Source of the DNA: QVMM01 sp047030855
GTDB lineage: Bacteria; Bacteroidota; Bacteroidia; Bacteroidales; Dysgonomonadaceae
Length of the DNA stretch: 64,000 nt
Reading direction: 5' to 3'
Assembly (NCBI GenBank): GCA_047030855.1
Contig: JBKYIJ010000008.1
Coordinates: 1,116,001-1,180,000 of the forward strand
This document shows, piece after piece, positions 54,549 through 63,948 of the stretch. The notes below the pieces were generated by a model that was given only the letters and a program-made list of their open reading frames with translations, made no database searches and was not told the DNA's origin. The position numbers and the translations under genes were made by a program. How positions within the stretch are numbered: position 1 is the first letter of the stretch; the number at the start of each line of letters is the position of its first letter.

Positions 54549-57008
54549 ATGCCCAAGAAAAAGAGTAAAAAAAAGAATAAAAGCAATAATTCAATCTCAA
54601 CTGTTGTTTCAGCAGCAAAAAGTGAACGAGGACACTTTCTTATAGGCGTATGCCTTCTTTTTATCAGCGCATTTATTTTGTTGGGAATGATTTCATTCTT
54701 CTTTACCGGTGCGGCGGATCAAAGTAAGGTCGTAAATAAATCATTCTTTGAGTTGATATCCCACAAACAGGAAATTGCTAACTGGACAGGAGTTGGAGGG
54801 GCTTATATTTCAGAATTTCTCATAAATAAGTATTTTGGTATATTTTCACTTCTTATTCCCGTTTTCATCGGATTAATTGCCTTGAGACTTATGCGGGCGA
54901 GTTCTGTTCCGTTGATCAGGGCATTTTTGATATTTGCTTTCGTTTTAATATGGGGCTCTATTACTTGTTCTTTTTTCTTAACCAAATTATTTCCTGAATC
55001 TCATATCATCTGGGGAGGAAGTCATGGCTTGACGATAGAAGGTTTTTTAGAAGCTGCGGTTGGCGTACCGGGCGTTTTACTGGTAATCATTTTACTGCTG
55101 ATAGTTTTCATAGTAATAATAAGAAAAGCGTCGGTTCCGTTTTTTAGAAAAATGTTTAATCCTTTAAGAAAAGAAACTGTATCGGAAACAGATACTGCGT
55201 TGTCCGATCAATTTGAAGGTGTTGAAGATGACGATGAAAACGAAGAAACAGGTGCTAAAAAATCATTCTTTTCTTTTCTTCATAAAAAACAAGATGATCC
55301 CGATGTAAAAGAAGAGATAATCCAAAATCATTCGAATTTATCGGATAAAATCGAATTGGATGACGATTTTGAAATTGTTGTACCTAAAGGCGATGAAATT
55401 CAGGAAAATCTCGGTGAAAATGTAAATTCTGATGAAATCAAGCCAAATGAAACAAATGCCTCGGTTGAAGACATAAATGACGAATCTGCCGAAGAAATGG
55501 AAGATTACGATCCGACCAAAGATCTTTCAAGCTTCTCGTTTCCATCGACAAATCTCCTTAAAGTATATGACGCGACAGGAAAAGGCGTGGATATGGAAGA
55601 ACAACGTACCAATAAGGAGAAAATTATTACAACCTTAAGAAATTACGGTATAGAGATCACTTCTATTAAAGCAACCGTCGGGCCTACTATTACTTTGTAC
55701 GAAATTATCCCGCAAGCAGGCGTACGTATCTCTAAAATACGAAATCTTGAAGACGACATTGCGTTAAGCTTGTCGGCATTAGGTATTCGTATCATTGCCC
55801 CGATGCCGGGAAAAGGGACTATCGGCATTGAAGTGCCCAATAAAGACCCTCAAATAGTCTCCATGCAGTCGATAATTGCATCGAAACCTTTTCAAGAATG
55901 CAAATATGATCTTCCTGTGGCGTTAGGAAAGACGATTACGAACGAAGTTTTTATGTTCGATCTTTGCAAAATGCCTCATTTACTGGTTGCTGGAGCGACA
56001 GGGCAAGGCAAATCCGTTGGTTTGAATGCTATAATAACATCTTTGCTATATAAGAAGCATCCGGCAGAAATGAAAATGGTGTTAGTAGATCCCAAAATGG
56101 TTGAATTCAATATCTATTCAAGGATTGAGAAACATTATCTCGCCAAATTGCCCGATGCGGACAAAGCCATTATAACCGATGTTACGAAAGTCACCCAGAC
56201 GCTGAACTCCCTGACAAAGGAAATGGACGACCGCTATGAGCTTTTAATGGGTGCGGGCGTGCGTAATATCAAAGAGTATAACGAAAAGTTCATTAAACGG
56301 CGTTTAAATCCCTTAAAAGGACATAGGTATCTGCCATATATTGTTGTAATTATCGATGAATTCGGAGATTTGATAATGACAGCCGGAAAAGAGATTGAAA
56401 TGCCTATTGCCAGAATCGCTCAAAAAGCAAGGGCAGTCGGCATACATATGATCATCGCTACACAGCGTCCGACAACTAATATAATTACAGGTACAATCAA
56501 GGCGAACTTCCCTGCCCGTATGGCTTTCAGAGTAACGTCCCAGATAGATTCACGGACAATACTGGATATGTCGGGTGCCAATCAGTTGATCGGGCGAGGA
56601 GATATGCTGTTCTCTCAAGGCAGCGATCTTATTCGTATTCAATGTGCGTTTGTGGATACACCAGAGGTTGAGGGGATTGCTCAATATATTGGCAATCAAC
56701 AGGGTTATGCACATGCATTTGAATTGCCTGAATATGTCGGGGATGATTCTTCCGATGGAAAATCAGACTTCGATTTATCCGAAAAAGATGCTCTTTTTGA
56801 AGAAGCGGCACGTCTTATCGTGATCCATCAACAAGGCTCTACGTCGCTTATACAAAGGAAATTCTCGATAGGTTACAATCGTGCGGGAAGGCTGATGGAT
56901 CAGCTTGAAGCGGCAGGTATTGTTGGACCTACTCAAGGCAGTAAACCTCGTGATGTGCTAATCGCCGATGAATATAGTTTAGAGCAAAAACTTAATTCTT
57001 ATCGTTAG
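54549..57008 (+). CDS. ftsK: DNA translocase FtsK
   Basis: Septal DNA pump that clears chromosomes and activates dimer resolution. 819 residues. A Lys-rich N-terminus precedes four membrane helices (about 30-210), then a long acidic linker (e.g. FEGVEDDDENEETGAKKSFF), the motor with Walker A AGATGQGKSVGLNAI (about 480) and Walker B YIVVIIDEFGDLIM, ATQRPTTNIITGTIKANFP, and a C-terminal winged-helix gamma domain (LIQRKFSIGYNRAGRLMDQL). All parts are intact. A strong terminator follows 67 bases later. Confidence 0.96.
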   Translation: MPKKKSKKKNKSNNSISTVVSAAKSERGHFLIGVCLLFISAFILLGMISFFFTGAADQSKVVNKSFFELISHKQEIANWTGVGGAYISEFLINKYFGIFSLLIPVFIGLIALRLMRASSVPLIRAFLIFAFVLIWGSITCSFFLTKLFPESHIIWGGSHGLTIEGFLEAAVGVPGVLLVIILLLIVFIVIIRKASVPFFRKMFNPLRKETVSETDTALSDQFEGVEDDDENEETGAKKSFFSFLHKKQDDPDVKEEIIQNHSNLSDKIELDDDFEIVVPKGDEIQENLGENVNSDEIKPNETNASVEDINDESAEEMEDYDPTKDLSSFSFPSTNLLKVYDATGKGVDMEEQRTNKEKIITTLRNYGIEITSIKATVGPTITLYEIIPQAGVRISKIRNLEDDIALSLSALGIRIIAPMPGKGTIGIEVPNKDPQIVSMQSIIASKPFQECKYDLPVALGKTITNEVFMFDLCKMPHLLVAGATGQGKSVGLNAIITSLLYKKHPAEMKMVLVDPKMVEFNIYSRIEKHYLAKLPDADKAIITDVTKVTQTLNSLTKEMDDRYELLMGAGVRNIKEYNEKFIKRRLNPLKGHRYLPYIVVIIDEFGDLIMTAGKEIEMPIARIAQKARAVGIHMIIATQRPTTNIITGTIKANFPARMAFRVTSQIDSRTILDMSGANQLIGRGDMLFSQGSDLIRIQCAFVDTPEVEGIAQYIGNQQGYAHAFELPEYVGDDSSDGKSDFDLSEKDALFEEAARLIVIHQQGSTSLIQRKFSIGYNRAGRLMDQLEAAGIVGPTQGSKPRDVLIADEYSLEQKLNSYR

Positions 57009-57513
57009 TTTTTACTGTATTTTCTCGGGATTTTTTTCTCTTTTTTCTTATTTATGTATTATCAATATTATGATAAAGTAGAATTAATTTATTTTTTAAT
57101 TCTACTTTTTTGTATAAATAGTTACAAGTAATTATCTGTATATAGAATAATTTTTGTAATCAGATAGTTATGTGCTATTCTTTGTTTATTTATTTTTATT
57201 TTTAATAAAATTATAAGAAGTTTATTTTGGGGATATTTTTGTATATTTATTGTTGATTATTTATTAATTCTATTGTATTGGTTTTTGTTTTTTGTTTGAA
57301 TTATAGTTGAAAATTTGATTTGATTATTTATGTCAAAAAATATAGTTTTGAGTAGTTCTAATTTTTTATTTGTTGTATCTTTTAAAGGTGTTTGTTTAAA
57401 ATATGAAGTTGGTAAAGGGACATAATTTAAAATTTGCAGGCATAGATATATAATTTCTGTTGTTTTTAACTTTTTCACTCTTGAGCAGTCTAATTATTTT
57501 ATAAATTAGTTGC
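57009..57513. other. AT-rich intergenic region between ftsK and vanW
   Basis: 505 bases without a convincing gene. By eye it is distinctly more AT-rich than the rest of the window, with runs of A and T. It contains the ftsK terminator hairpin (57075-57112). A 73-codon open frame on the minus strand (57257-57478) is Lys/Asn/Ile-rich and looks like a chance frame of AT-rich DNA. No promoter match was found close to the vanW start. Confidence 0.7.
57075..57112 (+). terminator. Rho-independent terminator of ftsK
   Basis: A 13-bp perfect stem AAAGTAGAATTAA/TTAATTCTACTTT (57075-57087 with 57096-57108), eight-base loop, followed by T. Confidence 0.8.
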
Positions 57514-58333
57514 ATGAATACTCATTATATTTCTAAACCTGAAAAGAGAGGATTTATTCGGAAAAATCTGGGTAAAGAATATTTCATAATGAAAAGAAAA
57601 CTAAAATGGTTGGTATCTTCTTCTCAATATGCGAAAACTGATTTTTCGGACAATTCATGTAATATATCCGTTATGAAGCATAAGTCTTTATTATTAAGAC
57701 CATTAAAGGATGTTGATATGCGTTATCAGCATAATAAGATTATAAATTTAAAGTTGGCAATTAATAATATTGATAGTATAGTAATCAAACCCGGGACAAA
57801 AATTCTCAATCTGGAAACAAGTCGGGCGTCCTACTGGCAGAAAAGGATATCTGGAGGGATTAGTTTTGCACAATGGGCAGACAATGAGCGGAATAGGAGG
57901 AGGTCTCTGTCAGCTCGGTAATCTTATTTATTGGATGGCTTTGCATACCGATTTGGTTGTCGTTGAACGTTGGAGGCATAGTTTCGATGTTTTCCCCGAC
58001 GTAAACAGGACTATTCCTTTCGGTTGTGGAGCTACTCTTTCTTATAATTATGTAGATTTGCAATTGAAAAATGATACGGATAAAACCTTTAAGATAAAAC
58101 TTTGGTTAGATGATGAATATCTGAATGGTGAGATCTTTGTTAATGAGCCGATTTCATATACTTATAAGGTTGTTGAAACCGATCATCAGATTCAACAGCA
58201 ATGGTGGGGTGGTTATACGAGGCATAATATTATATGGAAGCATAAAATTAATTGTGACGGAGAAGTAATTTCTGAGGAAATAGTCGCGCGGAATAACGCC
58301 ATTATGATGTATAATCCTTTATTGAAAGAATAA
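57514..58333 (+). CDS. VanW-domain protein, single frameshift
   Basis: VanW-family protein of unknown biochemical function (named after a vancomycin-resistance accessory gene; not itself resistance evidence). The frame breaks at A5 (57798-57802). Removing one A joins PGTKFSIWKQVGRPTGRKGY to LEGLVLHNGQTMSGIGGGLC, giving 272 residues. Further family signatures are QLGNLIYWMALHTDLVVVER, WRHSFDVFPDVNRTIPFGCG and ATLSYNYVDLQLKNDT. It has no signal peptide and is AT-rich compared with neighbours, lying between ftsK and lolA, so a transferred insertion is plausible. Confidence 0.85.
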
Positions 58334-58353
58334 CTTATTTTAATTATTTATAT

Positions 58354-58996
58354 ATGAAAATCAGATTATTAGTGTTTTCTTTTATTTCCTTTTTTTGCAT
58401 TCAGAACAGTTCCTCTCAGAACGCAAAAGAAATTCTTGATAAGGTGTCTTCTATATATTCAGATAATGCGGGTTTTGAAATAAATTTTACGTTAAATACT
58501 GAAGACGTGCCGAATAAGACAACTTATACCCATGACGGTAAAGCATATATAAAAGGAAATAAGTTTAAGATAGATGTTCCTGACGGGGTAACTTGGTTTG
58601 ATGGTAAAACCCAATGGATGTATCTGTCAGGTAATGATGAAGTTAATGTGACTAATCCTACAAACGAAGAATTGATGTCTATAAGTCCTATCGTACTTTT
58701 GAATATGTATAAGACAGGTTTTAAGTTGGTAGATAAAGGAACTGTTACCGAAAAAGGGAAACAATTATCGGTGATTGAAATGATTCCTCAAAAAAAAAGG
58801 GAGTGATGTTTCGAAATTTATATTGAAAGTCGATAGAAAGACAAATTTTTTACAGGAAATATGTATAGAAGGAAAAGACAAAATAAATAACAGATTGATT
58901 ATAAAGAAACAAACTAAATCTGCAAACCTATCCGACAGCTTTTTTGTTTTTAATAAAAAAGAATTTCCTAATGCGGAAGTGATTGATTTAAGATAG
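58354..58996 (+). CDS. lolA: LolA-like outer-membrane lipoprotein carrier, single frameshift
   Basis: Periplasmic chaperone that shuttles lipoproteins to the outer membrane. A signal peptide (SFISFFCIQNSSSQN) leads into the LolA fold: NAKEILDKVSSIYSDNAGFE, GVTWFDGKTQWMYLSGNDEV and ELMSISPIVLLNMYKTGFK. The frame breaks at an A9 run (58790-58798); with one A fewer, PQKKGSDVSKFILKVDRKTN continues to a TAG at 58994-58996 and 213 residues, a normal length. 20 bases after vanW and 107 before trxB. Confidence 0.87.
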
Positions 58997-59060
58997 ATTT
59001 GTGCAATATTGTTATAGAAATTATAGATTGTATTTATTTCATTGTGCTTTTATTATTGCT

Positions 59061-59068
59061 TATATTTG
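59061..59068 (+). promoter_or_regulatory. Candidate -7 element of trxB
   Basis: TATATTTG matches TAnnTTTG and lies 35 bases before the trxB ATG (59104). TTG at 59042-59044 is the nearest -33 candidate, with a short 16-base spacer. Confidence 0.4.
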
Positions 59069-59103
59069 TATACAAAGAAATAATAAGTAAAACAAAATAG
59101 GAA

Positions 59104-60046
59104 ATGAAAGAAAAAAGTTCGTTGTTTAATTATTGGCTCGGGACCTGCAGGATACACTGCGGCTATCTATGCCTCAAGAGCCAACTTGTCACCCGTATTG
59201 TATGAAGGAATACAACCCGGAGGACAACTTACGACTACTACCGAGGTCGAGAATTTTCCCGGTTATCCCGAAGGAGTTGACGGAAATCAATTGATGGAGG
59301 ATTTGAAAAAACAGGCTCAACGTTTTGACGCTGACATACGGGTAGGGATAGCTACTTCTGTCGATTTGAAATCTTCCCCTAAGAAAGTTACAATTGACGG
59401 AGAAAAAGAGATAGAAGCCGATACCGTTATAATAGCCACAGGAGCAACAGCGAAATATCTGGGAATACCCGACGAAGCAAAATATGCTGGCATGGGAGTC
59501 TCAGCCTGTGCAACTTGTGATGGTTTCTTTTATAAGAAAAAGGTGGTTGCTGTTGTAGGTGGAGGGGATACGGCTTGCGAAGAAGCTACTTACCTCTCAT
59601 GCCTTGCGAACAAAGTATATATGATTGTCCGTAAACCTTACTTGAGAGCGTCTAAAGTAATGCAGGCCAGAGTGGAAGAAAACCCTAAAATAGAGATTCT
59701 TTATAATACAAATACACTCGGTTTGTTTGGCGAAAACGGTGTTGAAGGCGCTCATCTGGTAAGGCATGCAGGGGAACCTAACGAAGAGAAATTTGACATT
59801 GCAATAGACGGATTTTTCCTTGCGATCGGGCATAAACCAAATACGGACATATTTGTCGGACAATTGGATATGGATAATGTCGGTTATATCAAGACTGTAC
59901 CGGGAACTCCTAAAACAAATCTGGGCGGTGTATTTGCCGTAGGAGATGTTGCCGATCCTGTTTACAGGCAGGCTGTAACTGCTGCGGGAAGCGGTTGTCA
60001 GGGTGCTATTGAAGCGGAACGCTATTTGTCGGAAATGGAGTTATAA
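59104..60046 (+). CDS. trxB: Thioredoxin-disulfide reductase, single frameshift
   Basis: Reduces thioredoxin with NADPH. The ATG at 59104 is out of frame with the body because of an A6 run (59111-59116): one A fewer gives MKEKVRCLIIGSGPAGYTAA, the expected FAD-binding start, and 313 residues, the standard length. The redox-active CATC lies at Cys135/Cys138 (CATCDGFFYKKK), followed by the NADPH-binding VVGGGDTACEEATYL, and the C-terminal VFAVGDVADPVYRQAVTAAG. Without correction the first in-frame start would remove the FAD-binding fingerprint. Confidence 0.94.
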
Positions 60047-60068
60047 GATAATTGAATTTGTTTTCAAT

Positions 60069-60102
60069 AAAAAAGCTAATCAAAATCATGATTAGCTTTT
60101 TT
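60069..60102. terminator. Bidirectional terminator between trxB and ompH
   Basis: A 14-bp perfect stem AAAAAAGCTAATCA/TGATTAGCTTTTTT (60069-60082 with 60089-60102), six-base loop. It serves both the forward trxB and the reverse ompH transcripts in the convergent gap. Confidence 0.85.
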
Positions 60103-60127
60103 GTTATATTATAATTGTTTGTTCTGC

Positions 60128-60625
60128 TTATTTAATACCTAATTTAGCTTTTACTTGGTTGTTTACGTTTGCGGCACTTGGAGAAGTGTACAACATTACA
60201 CCGCCTTCAATAATGTATGTATAGCCAAGTTCAGAACCAACATCCTGTACCGCTTTTTGGAATTTTTGTTGAAGCGGAGCCAGAAGTTGTTGTCTCAAAT
60301 CGGTCATTTCCTTATTGCTGTTTTGAAGATATGTTTCGTATCTTTCCTGTATTTGTTGCAATTGTTTCTGACGATCCAGTGCTATGCTTTCAGTCACGGT
60401 TGTAGTATCCTTGCTCCATTCGTCAAGTTTGTTTTGATACTCTGCTTCCATTGCAGCCGCATTCTTTTTGATTTCTTCTTGTTTCGCAGCCAGTTTAGAT
60501 TCTACGTCTTTCAGTTCCGGCAACTGAGCAAATACTTCATCTGTATTGATATAAGCAATTTTATCTTGTGCAAAAGCTCCAAACGGTGCAGCGACAAGCA
60601 GTAGGATAATGAGTTTTTTCAACAT
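60128..60625 (-). CDS. OmpH/Skp-family periplasmic chaperone (copy 1)
   Basis: Periplasmic chaperone that holds unfolded outer-membrane proteins. 165 residues with a signal peptide (KLIILLLVAAPFGAFAQDK), then YINTDEVFAQLPELKDVESK, a long coiled coil (about 35-115, rich in Gln/Glu/Lys) and a small body with GSELGYTYIIEGGVMLY. Lies behind a second ompH and bamA on the same strand, the standard Bacteroidota arrangement. Confidence 0.93.
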   Translation of the reverse strand: MLKKLIILLLVAAPFGAFAQDKIAYINTDEVFAQLPELKDVESKLAAKQEEIKKNAAAMEAEYQNKLDEWSKDTTTVTESIALDRQKQLQQIQERYETYLQNSNKEMTDLRQQLLAPLQQKFQKAVQDVGSELGYTYIIEGGVMLYTSPSAANVNNQVKAKLGIK

Positions 60626-60679
60626 AGTTTGTTCTTATTTAATTATTTTATTGTTCATTTTAGTGACAAATTTAGTCAA

Positions 60680-61195
60680 TTATTTCGAATAACCTAACTT
60701 GGCTAATACTTCGTTACTTATGTCGATCTTCGGAGATGCGAAAATAACGCTTGTCGCAGATGCTCTGTCTATAATTAACTGGTAGCCTTTCACGTTAGAA
60801 ATATCTTTTACGGCTTCATATATCTCGTCTTGTATCGGTTTTATCAAGGCTTCCCTTCTTTTGAAGAGTTCTCCTTCCGGTCCGAAATACTTACGTTTGA
60901 GCTCTTGCGCCGCTTTTTCCTTCTCCACTATTTCGGTTTCTCTTTTAGTTTTTTGTTCTGCCGAGAGAAACACCTGTTCGGATTGATAAGTTTTGTAGAG
61001 GTTTTGTATTTCCTGCTGGGATTTTTCTATTTCAGCCTGCCATTTTTTTGAAAGGACATCCAATTGCTCGTTGGCAGTTTCATAACTGCTTATGTTTTTT
61101 AAGATATATTCCATATCTATCAATGCAAACTTCTGTGCATAAGTACTGGTTGTAAATGCCAATATAAGTCCGAAGAATAAAATGATCTTTTTCAT
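60680..61195 (-). CDS. OmpH/Skp-family periplasmic chaperone (copy 2)
   Basis: 171 residues with signal peptide (IILFFGLILAFTTSTYAQK), FALIDMEYILKNISSYETAN, a coiled coil with KEKAAQELKRKYFGPEGELF, and a C-terminal KGYQLIIDRASATSVIFASP segment. The two copies are diverged, not a recent duplication. It is 54 bases upstream of the other copy and 101 bases after bamA. Confidence 0.93.
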   Translation of the reverse strand: MKKIILFFGLILAFTTSTYAQKFALIDMEYILKNISSYETANEQLDVLSKKWQAEIEKSQQEIQNLYKTYQSEQVFLSAEQKTKRETEIVEKEKAAQELKRKYFGPEGELFKRREALIKPIQDEIYEAVKDISNVKGYQLIIDRASATSVIFASPKIDISNEVLAKLGYSK

Positions 61196-61296
61196 ATTGT
61201 TAGTTTTTAGTTATTGCTTAGCTTATAGTAATATAGATGGATGAATACGCTTTTCGTTTATTATCAGATAATTAAATAATGTTAATCGCCCTGTTG

Positions 61297-63948
61297 TCAG
61301 AATTCTTGTCCGATAATGAAGTGGAATTGGCTTCCGCCGTATTCCCTGCTCATTCTTCCGTACGAATCTTTTACTTTGTCGAAACCGTAAGCCCAGTCTA
61401 TACCCATAAGCCCGATCATCGGAAGCATGATCCTTACACCGAATCCAGCCGAGCGCTTCAGATCGAATATATTGAAATCTTTTATATCATCCCAAGCATT
61501 TCCGCCTTCGACGAAACTTAATAAATAAATGGTAGACGTTGGTTCCAGTATTAGCGGATATCTGAGTTCTAATCCCAACCGTGTATATGCGCTTGACTGA
61601 TAACCGATAGATCCGTTTTCATATCCGCGCAAGCCTATTGTTTCCATGGCATAGTTCCCATACGATCCTGACATACCGTCTCCTCCGACATAGAATGTCT
61701 CGAACGGCGATTTTTTGTGTTTGTTGTAATAACCGACTAAACCGAATTCGGCACGTGTCATAAGCACCGGAATACGTTTTACGTTATTGATAAGCGGAGT
61801 ATATGTTTTTGCCTGGAATTTCCATTTATGATACTCTATCCATTTGAATTTTCTGCTGTCTTCTTCTCCGGTTACGGGATCTCTTTGCATGCTTCCGTAA
61901 TCTTTTCCGTCCCAAAGCGAGAATGGAGGCGTAAGACGGACGCTTGCCGTAAATTGGGTACCATTGCTTGGATAGATCGGGTTGAATACCGTATTTCGTG
62001 ACAATGTCAGTCCCAGACTGATATTGTGCGACGTTCCGTTTCTTATGCCCATAAAATAGTTCCAGTCTCTCATTTTATACATCTGGTATGCCAACTCGGC
62101 TTGGAACTGGAAGTAGTCATCAGGCCAATTCAGACGCTTTCCGTAAGCCACCGATGCCCCGAATGTTTTGAACTGTTTGTCAGGATCTAAAGCGGAATTG
62201 TAATAATAGTTGTCATAATAACCGTAATAATTATTATAAGTGTTTCCATACATACTGTTGTTGTACCAGTTACTGTTTACGTCGGTCTGAACAGAATAAA
62301 AAGCTCCTACCGAAAGCATGTTCGGGCGTTTTCCCCCAAACCAGGGATCCATAAATGATACGGAATATGACTGGTAATATTTGGCATTTGTCTGTGCGCT
62401 TAAAACAAGGGTCTGTCCTTCTCCCTGCGGTATTATTCCTTTATAAGAACCGGGATTAAAAAGGTTTTTCAGTGAGAAGTTGGTGAATTTGAGGCTTAAG
62501 CGTCCGATAACCCCTGTCTGTCCCCATCCTGCGGAAAACTCAATCTGGTCGTTTGCTTTCGATGCCAGTTTATATCCGATGTCTACGACTCCCGCATCGG
62601 CATCGGGTTGTATATCGGGCTGCAGGTTTTCGGGATCAAAATGTCCTGTTTGAGCGATTTCACGCAATGAACGGATCAAATCTTCTCGGCTGAACAGTTG
62701 TCCGGGTTTAGTACGCAATTCACGGCGTACAACGTCTTCGTACAACCTGTCGTTTCCGCTAATGGTAACGCGTCTGATGCTTGCCTGAGGTCCTTCCAGT
62801 ATACGGATCTCAAGGTCGACGGAGTCATTAGTCAGGTTTACTTCGACAGGCTCGATGTTACAGAATATATAACCGTTGTTTGAATAGAAATAGTTGGAGA
62901 TACCGTCTTCGTCGTCTCTCAGCCTTTGCATTAATTTCTTTTGGTTATAGATGTCGCCTTCTTTCATGTCCAAAGCCATTTCAAGCTGATCGGACGGATA
63001 TACCGTATTTCCTACCCAATTTATTGATCGCAGGTGATATTGGTCGCCTTCGTTTACTTTTATCTCGATGTTTATCTTTTTTTCGCTATAGTTATATACC
63101 GTGTCCCACAATATTTCAGCATCGCGGTATCCAAGCTCGTTATATTTGGATAAAAGATTCTTTTTGTCTTCTTCGTAGTTTTCGGGAACATAGTTTGTCG
63201 AACGGAGGAAGTTCCTGAGTTTGGCTTTCAAATTATGCTTGTGTCGCGTTTTTTTCATTGCTTTTTCCAACGTCTGCGCGGAAACTTCCTTATTTCCTTC
63301 AATTATGATATTGTTTACTTTTATTTTCTGCTTTTTATCGACATTGATTTTAAGAATTGCCTGATTTTGTTTTGACAGGTCATCTACTACCGATACTTCT
63401 ATCAGGGCATTCTTAAATCCTTTTTCTTCATAGTATTTTTTTATAACGGTTTTTGCCCGGTCGATCTGATTAGGCGTTATCTGATTTCCCTTTACCAGTC
63501 CTATCTTACTTTCGATATCCTGCCGTTCGCTTTTTTTCATTCCCACATATTCGATGTTGGAAATGCGGGGACGGTCTTTCAGTTTTATTTCAAGCCATAT
63601 CTTATCGCCTTCTATCTTTGTAGCGAGTATTTTCACGTCCGAAAATAACCCGAGTCTCCAGAATCTTTTAACGGCATTTGTTATGTCCTTTCCGGGTACT
63701 TCTATTTTATCTCCGACTGCCAGTCCCGAAAACCCGATAAGAGTATAATCTTCGTATGTGGAATTAATAAGCCCAGAAACCGTAATATCCGCAATTTCGT
63801 ATTTTTTGGACGATACGTCATAAGATATTACAGGGGTTTCGGCAGGTTCTTTTTTTATTGATAGTGAATCAACCGTTTGAGAATATATTGTATTATATCC
63901 GAAGATCAAATTTATCAGGAAGAGTATTGTTAAACTTCTTTTGAACAT
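61297..63948 (-). CDS. bamA: Outer-membrane protein assembly factor BamA
   Basis: Omp85-family insertase of outer-membrane beta-barrels, 883 residues. Signal peptide at the N-terminus (LFLINLIFGYNTIYSQT), then five POTRA-type repeats (e.g. ITPNQIDRAKTVIKKYYEEK, YHLRSINWVGNTVYPSDQLE, GPQASIRRVTISGNDRLYED), then a C-terminal barrel ending in a terminal Phe (HFIIGQEF) as BAM substrates do. The barrel contains a Tyr/Asn-rich insertion (62190-62275). Two skp genes follow downstream. The window ends 52 bases upstream of its start, so its promoter or upstream partner is not visible. Confidence 0.96.
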   Translation of the reverse strand: MFKRSLTILFLINLIFGYNTIYSQTVDSLSIKKEPAETPVISYDVSSKKYEIADITVSGLINSTYEDYTLIGFSGLAVGDKIEVPGKDITNAVKRFWRLGLFSDVKILATKIEGDKIWLEIKLKDRPRISNIEYVGMKKSERQDIESKIGLVKGNQITPNQIDRAKTVIKKYYEEKGFKNALIEVSVVDDLSKQNQAILKINVDKKQKIKVNNIIIEGNKEVSAQTLEKAMKKTRHKHNLKAKLRNFLRSTNYVPENYEEDKKNLLSKYNELGYRDAEILWDTVYNYSEKKINIEIKVNEGDQYHLRSINWVGNTVYPSDQLEMALDMKEGDIYNQKKLMQRLRDDEDGISNYFYSNNGYIFCNIEPVEVNLTNDSVDLEIRILEGPQASIRRVTISGNDRLYEDVVRRELRTKPGQLFSREDLIRSLREIAQTGHFDPENLQPDIQPDADAGVVDIGYKLASKANDQIEFSAGWGQTGVIGRLSLKFTNFSLKNLFNPGSYKGIIPQGEGQTLVLSAQTNAKYYQSYSVSFMDPWFGGKRPNMLSVGAFYSVQTDVNSNWYNNSMYGNTYNNYYGYYDNYYYNSALDPDKQFKTFGASVAYGKRLNWPDDYFQFQAELAYQMYKMRDWNYFMGIRNGTSHNISLGLTLSRNTVFNPIYPSNGTQFTASVRLTPPFSLWDGKDYGSMQRDPVTGEEDSRKFKWIEYHKWKFQAKTYTPLINNVKRIPVLMTRAEFGLVGYYNKHKKSPFETFYVGGDGMSGSYGNYAMETIGLRGYENGSIGYQSSAYTRLGLELRYPLILEPTSTIYLLSFVEGGNAWDDIKDFNIFDLKRSAGFGVRIMLPMIGLMGIDWAYGFDKVKDSYGRMSREYGGSQFHFIIGQEF

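Noticed and set aside
57257..57478. 73-codon reverse-strand open frame in the ftsK-vanW gap
   Set aside because: Lys/Asn/Ile/Thr-rich, no family resemblance, no promoter or ribosome-binding site, and lies in AT-rich DNA where chance open frames are expected.
57514..58333. VanW as an indicator of vancomycin resistance
   Set aside because: There are no vanH, vanA/B or vanX genes; the domain is widespread in bacteria without resistance.
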